A DNA stretch of 29,556 bases from Chloroflexota bacterium (lineage in GTDB: Bacteria > Chloroflexota > Anaerolineae > Anaerolineales > Anaerolineaceae): NCBI GenBank assembly GCA_029777225.1, contig JAKOSR010000116.1, positions 1 to 29,556 on the forward strand, read 5' to 3'. Made by a program: the position numbers and the translations under genes. Below the pieces are notes generated by a model. It was not told where the DNA came from and searched no databases. It saw only the letters and a program-made list of their open reading frames with translations. Positions within the stretch are counted from its first letter, which is position 1; the number at the start of each line of letters is the position of its first letter. Positions 6,855 through 15,173 of this stretch are shown here, piece after piece.

Positions 6855-9293
6855 CTAATCTGGCAACAGGTTGACCGATGCCTTCATGCGCATGTCCCTT
6901 GAGGACGCGCCAATGATGACCTCAAATTCCCCAGGTTCAGCCACCCAACCCGCCAGTGCGTCGTCATAATATGAGAAAGCGTCCCGGTCAAGCCAAACGC
7001 GCGCTTCCCGGGCCTCGCCAGGTTGCAGGCTCAGCTTGGCAAAGCCTTTCAGTTCCTTCAGCGGGCGCGTCAGCCGGGATTCCTTATCCGTGATGTACAC
7101 CTGGGCCACTTCGCTGCCCGTCACCGCCCCCGTGTTGCGGACGGTGAAGCACACTTCCAGCCCCTCATCCGCCCGGAATTCGGCCGCGGAGAGCTTCAAA
7201 TCGCTGTACGCAAACTGAGTATACGAAAGCCCAAAGCCGAATGGGAACATGGGCTCTTTTTCTACAAAGTCATAATAGCGGTAGCCCACATACAAGCCTT
7301 CACCATACAAAACCTTACCATTTTCACCGGGGAAGTTTAGGTAAGCCGGGTTGTCCTGCAGCCGTTTGGGGAAAGTGGTGGGAAGCTTGCCGCTCGGGCA
7401 AACGTCCCCAAACAGTAGGTCCGCCAGTGAATTCCCGCTTTCCTCGCCCGGATACCATAGTTGCAGCACGGCTTTCACCTGTTCCAGCCAGGGCATTTCC
7501 AGCGGGGAGCCACTATTGAGCACCACCACGACGTTCGGGTTGGCCTCCGCGAGGCGCGCGATTAATGCGTCCTGTTGGAGCGGCAAGCGCATGTCCACGC
7601 GATCCATTTCCTCGCGTTCCCACTCGCCGGTGAGCCCGCCCACCACGATGACCACGTCCGCGTCCTTCGCCGCCGAAACCGCCTCGGCGATGGGGTCCGC
7701 GGGGATGGACTTAAGCAGTGTTATCCCGAGCATGCGCCAGTGTTTCTCTTCCGTCAGCGCGTAGCGCAGGCTGATATGCTTTTGCTCTCCCGCGCGCAGC
7801 TCCATTTCCACGCACAGGCTGTTCCACAGGGCCGGGTCGTCACAGTCCTGGAAGGGCAAAACTTCTTGCCCATCCACCCACAAGCCCCCGGTGCCGATGC
7901 ATTGCATCCCAAGCGTGTAGCGTCCGTCTTCGGGCGCAGTAAAAATCGTTTCGAAAATGGCTGAAAAGAGGCGCGCTTCCGGGGCGGGCAGGTCATTGCC
8001 CCACCAGGTTTGGGAAGCCCGGCGCACATTGCGGCGCAAAATCGGCTCGCCGCTGAATTCCGTGTTGCCAAACACGCTCAGCGTGAGCCCGGGCTGGCCG
8101 GCCATATCGGTCAGCCAGGCAGGCAGTGGCGCTGGCAGCTGCCGGTGGGTGACGCAACCCAGGGCATATGCCACCTCCACCCCCGCGCCCACCCGTTGAC
8201 GGAGGCCATCCAATGGGGAAACCACCCGGTGGGAGTTCACGAAGGCGCTGCCACCGCCCACAATCTGGGGAATCACCGCGTTTTCCCCGACCACCAGGAT
8301 GCGCTTGAGGTTTTGCTCGCGCAGGGGCAGAATCGCGTCGTTTTTGAGCAACACGGCAGCCTCGTCCGCGGCCTCGCGGATTAAGGCCCGGGTTGCAGGC
8401 CGATCCACGCCTTGTTCGGGGTTAAAAACAGGTTTTTCAAACGCCCCCACCCGCGCGAGCAGGCGCAACAGGCGCCGAACTTTATCGTCCAACACGTCGA
8501 TCGAAAGCAACCCATCCTCCAGGGCGGCTTTTACGTTTTCTGCGGCCGCCCAGCGCCCCGGGCCGGGCATTTCGAGGTCGAGCCCGCCGGGCACGGACTC
8601 CGGCCCGTAGGTGCCAAACCAATCCGAAATCACCGCCCCGTCAAAGCCCCACTCCTCCTTCAGAATCTCCCGCAAGGTGTGGTCGTTGGCGTTGGCGGTC
8701 ACCCCGTTAATCCGGTTGTAGGCCGACATCACTGCCCAGGGGTGGACCTTTTTCATGGCAGCCCGGAAGGGCTGCAGGTATATTTCCCTCAACGGCCGTT
8801 CAGCCACCGTCGCGCTGATGCTGTGACGCTCAAACTCCTGGTCATTGCACACGAAATGCTTGATGCACGCGCTGACGCCGTTCTTTTGCAAGCCGCCGAT
8901 GTACGCGCAGGCCATCTCGCCCGCCAGGAACGGGTCCTCGGAATAACACTCGAAGTTCCGGCCGGCGATGGGCGAGCGGTGGGTGTTGACCGTTGGGGCC
9001 AGCAGCATGTGCGCCTGCTTATCTTTGACTTCGTCAGCCAGTGCCGCCCCCACCCTCTCTACCAGGCTGGTGTTCCAGGTCGCCGCCAGGGCGGAACCGT
9101 TCGGGAAGCACGCGGAGTTGGGGCCGTAATTGCCGCTGGTGCCGCGAGCTCCGTTGGGGCCATCCGTCATGCGGAAGGCCGGGATGCCCAGGCGGGGTAC
9201 GCCAGTACTGTGCCAGGAATCACTCCCTGCCAGCATGCTGGCTTTTTCTTCCACGGTCATTTGTGAGAGCAGCGCTTCGATGTCAATTTCCAT
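6855..9293 (-). CDS. GH3 beta-glucosidase with inserted PA14-like domain
   Basis: An 812-residue retaining glycosidase that releases glucose from the non-reducing end of beta-glucosides. The TIM-barrel domain carries DGPNG (44-48), GRNFECYSEDPFLAGE (111-126), KHF (145-147) and the nucleophile Asp224 in VISDW. The second domain holds the probable acid/base Glu561 in EREEMDR, and a fibronectin-III-like domain ends the protein (about 690-805). Between about residues 395 and 525 an extra beta-rich block with LFSAIFE and GRYTLGM...GGLWVDG resembles the PA14 insertion of fungal and bacterial GH3 enzymes such as Kluyveromyces BglI. In that family it covers the active site and favours di- over polysaccharides. 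There is no signal peptide. A strong AAGGAG precedes the ATG, 3 bp after the preceding stop. Confidence 0.93.
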   Translation of the reverse strand: MEIDIEALLSQMTVEEKASMLAGSDSWHSTGVPRLGIPAFRMTDGPNGARGTSGNYGPNSACFPNGSALAATWNTSLVERVGAALADEVKDKQAHMLLAPTVNTHRSPIAGRNFECYSEDPFLAGEMACAYIGGLQKNGVSACIKHFVCNDQEFERHSISATVAERPLREIYLQPFRAAMKKVHPWAVMSAYNRINGVTANANDHTLREILKEEWGFDGAVISDWFGTYGPESVPGGLDLEMPGPGRWAAAENVKAALEDGLLSIDVLDDKVRRLLRLLARVGAFEKPVFNPEQGVDRPATRALIREAADEAAVLLKNDAILPLREQNLKRILVVGENAVIPQIVGGGSAFVNSHRVVSPLDGLRQRVGAGVEVAYALGCVTHRQLPAPLPAWLTDMAGQPGLTLSVFGNTEFSGEPILRRNVRRASQTWWGNDLPAPEARLFSAIFETIFTAPEDGRYTLGMQCIGTGGLWVDGQEVLPFQDCDDPALWNSLCVEMELRAGEQKHISLRYALTEEKHWRMLGITLLKSIPADPIAEAVSAAKDADVVIVVGGLTGEWEREEMDRVDMRLPLQQDALIARLAEANPNVVVVLNSGSPLEMPWLEQVKAVLQLWYPGEESGNSLADLLFGDVCPSGKLPTTFPKRLQDNPAYLNFPGENGKVLYGEGLYVGYRYYDFVEKEPMFPFGFGLSYTQFAYSDLKLSAAEFRADEGLEVCFTVRNTGAVTGSEVAQVYITDKESRLTRPLKELKGFAKLSLQPGEAREARVWLDRDAFSYYDDALAGWVAEPGEFEVIIGASSRDMRMKASVNLLPD

Positions 9294-9296
9294 AGA

Positions 9297-12041
9297 TCAC
9301 TCCTTGTGAGCCTCCGGTTCCAAGGGAACCAGGTTGATGTCAATTTTACTTTCAGCCGGCCAGCCTGTGACCTCCCCCCGCGAGAAGCGCGCCCGCTTGC
9401 CCTCCCCTTCAAGAGCCAGCGGCCTGCCATTCAGCCTGGCCTCTCCCAGCCGGTACGCCGGGTAACCAAGCCCCATCGGGTTGTGATACACCACCGTCAG
9501 CTGACGGCCGGCAAACAAGACCCGCGCGATCAAAACGCTGTGCCCGTCAAACTGGCTGGTGCAAAACTTGGGCTCCAACACCAGGTCGCCCAGGTCCCCA
9601 TGAATGCCAAACACCTGCGAGAGGAGCGTCAGCAGGTACCAGCTCGCCGAACCCGTGAGCCAGGGGTACATGCCCCGCCCTACGGGGTCGAAGTATTCAG
9701 GGATGCCCGGGTAAATCCCAGCGCTGGCGAAGTTTTGGCTCTGGTCGTAGATGCCCCGCAGCACCTCCCAGCCTTCGCGTGCCAGCCCCTGCTCATAGAG
9801 CGCATAGGCGTACATAACCGACATGTGGTTGAACAGGGCCCCATTTTCCTTGTGCCCAAAGGCAAAGGCGAAGGCCCGCCCAAGCCGCGGGGGGGTCGCG
9901 CCAAAGTCAGTGTTGAGCCGGCAGCCATGCATGCCCTCAACCCACAAATTCGCGCGTACCGCCCGCGCGACAGCCCGCGCCTGCTCCGGGGTCGCGATGC
10001 CCGCCATCAACGGGAAGACCTGCCCGGTGAGCGTCATCCGCGCGCCACCCGGTCCGTTGCCCTCCACGCGTTGGCCCGCGTTGTCGTAGTACCCATTAAA
10101 CCAGCCCTCCCCCTCCCCTGCGGGCAGCCATTCAGCCTCGCGGATGTGCGCGCTCAACCAGTCGGCTTTGCGGCGCAGGTCCTCCGCCAAGCGAAGGAGT
10201 GGATAAGTAAGCTTTCGCCCCCTGATTTCACCCGCCACGCTGTCCAGGTATTCACCAAGGCGGGTCTGTTTTTCAACGGCCTGGTCATAATCCACCGGCT
10301 CGCCAAGGCTATCAAGCAGCGACCCCAGTTCAGCGGTCAGCTCCAGGGAGGCATGCCCCGCTTGCGCCAACGCCAGGCACAACCTGGCCAGCGCGCGTAA
10401 ATTGGCGGCATATAAGCTCGCGAAAGCCACGCTTTCACCACGGGCGGCAGCCATGTCCAGCCCATCATTCCAATCTCCGCCCTCAAGCCGGGGGATGTTA
10501 TGCTCCCCGACATTGAAGAACACCGTCAGGTGCTGGACGAGCAGGTGTTCAAGCAGGCTGCTCTTCCAGGGGGCGCCATCCGGGCCCCGCAGCGTGTTGT
10601 CTTCAGCGCTTTGCCTGCCAGCATTCACCTGCTGGCAGCGGTGGGTGAGGTGGTCGCTAAACCAGGTCTGCTCGCCCAGCAGCAGGTCCAGGTCTCCGGT
10701 TTGGTCCAGGTAGCGCTGGATGGTCAGCAGCGGCCAGGCTCCGTGGTCCATCCATACCCGGGGAATGTGGTTGCGGTCAGCCAGGAACTGGCCCGGCTGG
10801 CTGCCCACAATCGTGGCGTTGCTGCCATCCAGGCGAATCCCAGCACAGTTGTTGATTAGCTGTTCACGCGTGCCGGCTTCATCCGTCAGCATGCCGGCCA
10901 GCAGGTCCTGCCAGAGGTCCCGCCAACCGCGCCCCCCACGGCCATAGTCGTGCGCCGGCAGGAAGGAATTGCCCATAATGCGACGCAGAGTGGGCTGCAG
11001 CCCCACCCAGCGCAGCCAGCCATTCAGCCTGGGGTCCTGCAGGTCAAAGCACGGGGTGGCCAGTTTGTCCTGCCAGCCCTGCTGGTTCGCTTCCCAATAG
11101 CGCTCAAAGGCAGCCGCGCTGCCGTATTTCGCAACCAGCGCCGCTTCGTCCGCGCCTTCAGGCAGGATGGCCAGGATGAGGATGTAACCCACGCTCTGCC
11201 CTGGCGCAAGGTCAACCGGCGCGAAGCGCAGCCCGCCCATCGCTTCGCAACCTTCGAAGGCCTCTCCGGCGCGATGACAGGCAACCCCGCCTGGGTAAAC
11301 TGCCCCCGGGGCTTCAAAATCACCGCCCATGCCGATATACTCCCCAACCAACGGGAAGAATCCGTCTGGCGCGCGGCCCGTGCCATCCGCGCCAAGCACC
11401 GCGTACCCGGTGGTGTTGGGTTTGTGCCCGCGTTCATCAAAAGACATCGTCGGGCGCGCGACCACGCCATGCCGCACGCAGCGGATGCGATGCAGCAGGG
11501 AGGTGACGTGCCGGTGGTCGCGGAGGTTATCCGCGGAACGGCCAAAGATGGGCACCGCGGCGGTGGGGACGAAGTGCAGGCTTTTGGTGCTCTGGTTAGT
11601 CAGCGTAACCCGCGTGAGCTCCACCAGGTCCTCCGTCAACGGGATTAAACTCAGGCATTCAGCCACCAGTTGTTTATCCTGCAGCTCGCGGCGCACGGCG
11701 TGCCAGAGCAACCCCGCGCTTACCTCGCTGGTTTCCCCCCGGCCTTCAAAAGCCGCGGCCCGCTGCGGAGCGCTGGCGCCCACCACCGACCAGGCCCGGT
11801 CCTCGAAGCACAGCCAAAAATTGCGCCCTGAGCGGGTATTGTGCAAATCCTCCATCGAGACCGGCAGGGTCAGAAAGCTATTTTGACCAGTTTTGACATC
11901 CCCGTTCAGCGTGGGGGTCAGGCTGCTCAGCATGCCAGCAGGGTTGAGCAGCGGGAAGTAAAGGCCACCCCATCCGGCCGGGTTGGGCAGGCTAAAGCTG
12001 CCGTTTTCATCGGTGAAGAACCACCCAGGGCTGCCTGTCAT
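9297..12041 (-). CDS. Large GH94-like (COG3459-type) oligosaccharide phosphorylase candidate
   Basis: The 914-residue protein has the GH94-clan plan. An N-terminal beta-sandwich (1-300) is followed by an (alpha/alpha)6 barrel with GRGWRDLWQDLL (370-381, equivalent to the GFRDSNQD segment of cellobiose phosphorylase), EGGDWNDGLDMA (520-531) with the general-acid Asp526, GHKENGALFNH (729-739) and MYPWLTGSASWY (791-802), then a C-terminal beta domain. It is longer and clearly distinct from the two roughly 820-residue genes downstream. The wide WRDLWQD/RVWMDHG pattern suggests an enzyme acting on longer oligosaccharides (cellodextrin, beta-1,3 or beta-1,2), but the linkage cannot be read from sequence. 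It overlaps the upstream gene by 4 bp (ATGA), indicating translational coupling; GGAGG precedes its ATG. Confidence 0.82.
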   Translation of the reverse strand: MTGSPGWFFTDENGSFSLPNPAGWGGLYFPLLNPAGMLSSLTPTLNGDVKTGQNSFLTLPVSMEDLHNTRSGRNFWLCFEDRAWSVVGASAPQRAAAFEGRGETSEVSAGLLWHAVRRELQDKQLVAECLSLIPLTEDLVELTRVTLTNQSTKSLHFVPTAAVPIFGRSADNLRDHRHVTSLLHRIRCVRHGVVARPTMSFDERGHKPNTTGYAVLGADGTGRAPDGFFPLVGEYIGMGGDFEAPGAVYPGGVACHRAGEAFEGCEAMGGLRFAPVDLAPGQSVGYILILAILPEGADEAALVAKYGSAAAFERYWEANQQGWQDKLATPCFDLQDPRLNGWLRWVGLQPTLRRIMGNSFLPAHDYGRGGRGWRDLWQDLLAGMLTDEAGTREQLINNCAGIRLDGSNATIVGSQPGQFLADRNHIPRVWMDHGAWPLLTIQRYLDQTGDLDLLLGEQTWFSDHLTHRCQQVNAGRQSAEDNTLRGPDGAPWKSSLLEHLLVQHLTVFFNVGEHNIPRLEGGDWNDGLDMAAARGESVAFASLYAANLRALARLCLALAQAGHASLELTAELGSLLDSLGEPVDYDQAVEKQTRLGEYLDSVAGEIRGRKLTYPLLRLAEDLRRKADWLSAHIREAEWLPAGEGEGWFNGYYDNAGQRVEGNGPGGARMTLTGQVFPLMAGIATPEQARAVARAVRANLWVEGMHGCRLNTDFGATPPRLGRAFAFAFGHKENGALFNHMSVMYAYALYEQGLAREGWEVLRGIYDQSQNFASAGIYPGIPEYFDPVGRGMYPWLTGSASWYLLTLLSQVFGIHGDLGDLVLEPKFCTSQFDGHSVLIARVLFAGRQLTVVYHNPMGLGYPAYRLGEARLNGRPLALEGEGKRARFSRGEVTGWPAESKIDINLVPLEPEAHKE

Positions 12042-15000
12042 ACTGAATCCTCCAGGATTGAAAGTGCAATCCGCGTGATTTCACCATCCCTCGTTCGCAC
12101 GGCATAGGGCGCGGGTATCACCCCACCCGCCAGCGCAATCACCTCGCCCTCGCGTGTTTCCAGGCGGACGTGGTCAACTTTCACACCTGGCTGCCAGGTA
12201 TCCACACGGGCAGGGTTGTGAACGGTGATGTCGCAGCGGTCAAGAAAGCGAAAAGTGAAATCACCGCGCGGGTCAAACAGCCAGCCCGGCAGCGCTGGTT
12301 GCAGGCGGAGCTCCAGAGCGCCCTCCCGCAGGCAGAAGGGTTGTTGCCCACTGGTCATCCCAACCCACATGCTCAAGAATTCCGCCGTGGCACCGCTCAA
12401 TCGGGCCACGAAGCCCCGTCCCCACAGCGCGGGGTCAGGATGCGCGCTGCTGGCCAGGAAGGAACTATTCTCGAGCGGGCTGCGGCCGTACCTGTCCGGG
12501 TCCATGAAAGCTGGCAGGTGCGCCCTGAGCAGGTCAAAGAATTCCGCGTGCAGTCCGGCCCGCTGCAATTCGAGCAGGTATTTGAAGGCCATATGCGTCC
12601 AGATGGATTGGTTTTCAAGCCAGCCGGGTGTGAAGGCTCGCGCGCGACCAATCGCGTGCCCTTCCCCTGCCAGGGAAGCATTCACCCGCAGCATCTTCAA
12701 GGCCCGGTCGTAGAGGTCGCTGGCCATCACCCGCGCGTGCAGCGCTTTCACCTCCGCTGGCTCTGAAACCTTCATACGCCGGACGACACCCTCCAGGAAG
12801 AGGGGTAATTCCCGGCTCTCCCAGCGCAACGCCGCCAGGGTTGATGGCGCTTGTTCGTTCGGCTCAATCACCAGGGTGTGGCGGAAGTAGGTGGGCGGAA
12901 GGTTCGTAGGGTTGTCGGCAGCGCGTATGGCACCCTCCAGCTGTGCCACCATCCGGGCCAACAGCGGCTGGACCTCCACCTCGATGGTTTCACCCAAAAA
13001 GCCCAACCGGACGCTCTCACGGTAGGTTTCCAGTGCCAACCGGCGGGTGACCCAGTCCGCGGGCCGGGGCTCGCCTTCTGACTGGGCGGTAAAGAGTCGG
13101 GTCAGGCCCAACGCCTCCACGGGCAGCGGGGCGCGCGGGGGCAGGCTTTTTTCCAGCAAGCGTGCCAGGCGCAACAGTTCGCAGGTCTCCGGCAGGGAGG
13201 AGCCAAACAGGCCGGGCAGGCCGTTCAGAGCGTCGTACCAGCCGGGTTTGCCGGCATCCATCATGACTCCGCGGCCTTCCGGGTCAAGATTGGCAGCCAC
13301 AATCAGCGTCAGCAGTAACAGCTTCGCGCCCAGGGGCAACCGGAACACCTCGCCCTCGCCGTGGTGGTGGCGAGCCCAGGGTTCCTCTCCCGGCCTACGG
13401 GAGAGAAGCGCCCGCGCCTCGGCGTCCTCGCGTACCATCTGGAAGGGATGGGCGCTGCCGTTATCCCAGCCCAGGGTTTCAAGGAGTGGCTGTACCTTGA
13501 ACGCGCTGAAATAGAAGGGGATTTCCTGGCCCAGGAGCGTGCTCACCCGCTCCGGGAAGACGCCCAGGTACGTTTCCAGCAGGTCAGGTAGATAGGTCCA
13601 GTGGTCAATCCAATAACCTTCGCCATGCGCGGCGTGAGCGTGCCGTATGGAATTTTTGAAAACCGCTTCAAGGATGGCGGGGTCGGCGCCATCGGCTTCC
13701 AGCGCCGCGGCCACCTGCCCGGGTGTGAAATGCCCCGTAAGCACCTGGCGCAGGGCCCGCGCGTTCGGGAGCGGGGCTAAAATCTCATCCCGCGCGGAAT
13801 CCTCCAGCGTGAAGCTGGCCGGCCGGATTTCGAGTGGATTGCAGCCGTCCGGCTGGATGAGGCTGACGAACAGTCGCGCGTTTTCCAGCCCGACCTCCGG
13901 GAAAAAGACAGCGTCGTTGCGCCTGTTCTGGGCCACGTCCCTGAAGTTGCCATTCCCCTGCGAGTAGTACTCGGGCGCGATGGAGAAATGGTTGTAATCC
14001 CTTTCCGGGTCGCCATGTTTGCGGGAAAAAACGTGGCACACCTGCCGACCGCCCAAAACGATGGGCACGCCTCCGCGCAGGAGGTTATCCAGGAAGGTTT
14101 GCTCGCAATAATGGTCGAAAACCGGGTCCCCCGAGGCTGTGCGGATGGGCCTGGTCAGGTCGTGGGTCAGCCCCAGGGCCTCTGCGTGCTTTGTTTGCAG
14201 AAAGCCGGGCCGCGCCAGCGTTTCCGCCCACTCATCCAAAGCAACCGCCGTGCTGGCGTGGCCGTACAGGCTGTAAAGCGCCAGACTCTCCCCCGGGTCC
14301 AGGCGTTTTGAAGCGCCAAAGAAAGCGCAGAAACCGCGTCCCTCGTAAACCTGGGCTGTCTCGCTGATGGCCTGCAAGCCGGCGGCGTAAAAGGCGTCAG
14401 GCCGGCTGAAGCCGCAGTCCATGCCAAACACCACCGCGGGGTCCACGAAAGCTGGCAGGGGCAGCCCATCTGAAAAGGCGACCCCAAAATTCCCGGCCAT
14501 GATGGTGTTCACCTGGGTGCTATCCGCCGGGCTGGCTGGCAGGCGGTAAAAGGCAAACCCACGCTCGGTAATTTCCGCGTGGTACCAGGCTTCCAGCGTG
14601 CGGCCCATATGCTTGAGCAGCCCATCGTCCACCCCAAAGGGGACCAGGTTCGGCAGCCCGTCCAACACCTCAAGCCTCACAGTCGACGTGTTGGTGTTGG
14701 TCAGAACCAAGCGCCGAACCAAGGCCGCGAAAGGCATGCCTGGCAGGGTGAAGTACGCCACGCTCGTGGACAAGCCACGCGTGGGGTCCTCTTCCTCCAC
14801 CACCAGGTCGTTCATACCTACGCGCATTTCGCGGGTGACACCTTCAGGTGGGTTGGACGCAAAAGGTTCAAATTGGCCGCGTGTCCCTTCCCTTTCAAAG
14901 CGAATAAAGGTTCTGAAACCCATTTGGTGCGTCTCGCGGTAAGCCTTGTTGGCCGGCTGGAACTCCAGGATGGGCTGGTCCTTGCTGTTAATACCAAAAC

Positions 15001-15163
15001 TGCAGATACCCTGGCCGCGGTTGTTGTAAAACACCCACATGGGAATGCCAGTCAGTCCAGCCAGCCCGGGCAGGAAAGACGAAAACGGCGGCTTTTGTTG
15101 AAAATCACGGATTCGATACCGTCCGTGGTCGTCAAAAAGGGTCAGGTTCTGCTCAAATTCCAT
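12038..15163 (-). CDS. Very large GH94-clan protein (possible GH149/GH161-type beta-glucan phosphorylase)
   Basis: The chosen ATG at 15163 gives 1041 residues, beginning MEFEQNLTLFDDHGRYRIRD. It lies 10 bp after the GH3 stop, with AAGG 6-7 nt upstream. A longer open frame runs back to 15346 inside the GH3 gene but encodes an unrelated basic peptide. Domains follow GH94: a beta-sandwich with NNRGQGICSFG (47-57), then GNGNFRDVAQNRR (403-415) in place of GFRDSxQD, a KPGWYDALNGLPGLFGSS block (639-656) where GH94 has DWND, NQSIWTHMAFKYL (851-863), and ENSSFLASSAH (898-908). The Asp in WYDALNG (644) is the likely general acid. Size agrees with the roughly 1000-1200-residue beta-1,3-glucan phosphorylases of GH149/GH161, but I cannot place it in a family with certainty. 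It is cytoplasmic, with no signal peptide. Confidence 0.78.
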   Translation of the reverse strand: MEFEQNLTLFDDHGRYRIRDFQQKPPFSSFLPGLAGLTGIPMWVFYNNRGQGICSFGINSKDQPILEFQPANKAYRETHQMGFRTFIRFEREGTRGQFEPFASNPPEGVTREMRVGMNDLVVEEEDPTRGLSTSVAYFTLPGMPFAALVRRLVLTNTNTSTVRLEVLDGLPNLVPFGVDDGLLKHMGRTLEAWYHAEITERGFAFYRLPASPADSTQVNTIMAGNFGVAFSDGLPLPAFVDPAVVFGMDCGFSRPDAFYAAGLQAISETAQVYEGRGFCAFFGASKRLDPGESLALYSLYGHASTAVALDEWAETLARPGFLQTKHAEALGLTHDLTRPIRTASGDPVFDHYCEQTFLDNLLRGGVPIVLGGRQVCHVFSRKHGDPERDYNHFSIAPEYYSQGNGNFRDVAQNRRNDAVFFPEVGLENARLFVSLIQPDGCNPLEIRPASFTLEDSARDEILAPLPNARALRQVLTGHFTPGQVAAALEADGADPAILEAVFKNSIRHAHAAHGEGYWIDHWTYLPDLLETYLGVFPERVSTLLGQEIPFYFSAFKVQPLLETLGWDNGSAHPFQMVREDAEARALLSRRPGEEPWARHHHGEGEVFRLPLGAKLLLLTLIVAANLDPEGRGVMMDAGKPGWYDALNGLPGLFGSSLPETCELLRLARLLEKSLPPRAPLPVEALGLTRLFTAQSEGEPRPADWVTRRLALETYRESVRLGFLGETIEVEVQPLLARMVAQLEGAIRAADNPTNLPPTYFRHTLVIEPNEQAPSTLAALRWESRELPLFLEGVVRRMKVSEPAEVKALHARVMASDLYDRALKMLRVNASLAGEGHAIGRARAFTPGWLENQSIWTHMAFKYLLELQRAGLHAEFFDLLRAHLPAFMDPDRYGRSPLENSSFLASSAHPDPALWGRGFVARLSGATAEFLSMWVGMTSGQQPFCLREGALELRLQPALPGWLFDPRGDFTFRFLDRCDITVHNPARVDTWQPGVKVDHVRLETREGEVIALAGGVIPAPYAVRTRDGEITRIALSILEDSV

Positions 15164-15173
15164 AGCTACCTTG

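Noticed and set aside
9306..10400. A 364-codon plus-strand open frame opposite the 914-residue GH94-like gene
   Set aside because: Low-complexity Arg/Pro/Gln-rich translation typical of an antisense shadow; the minus-strand frame carries all the conserved motifs.
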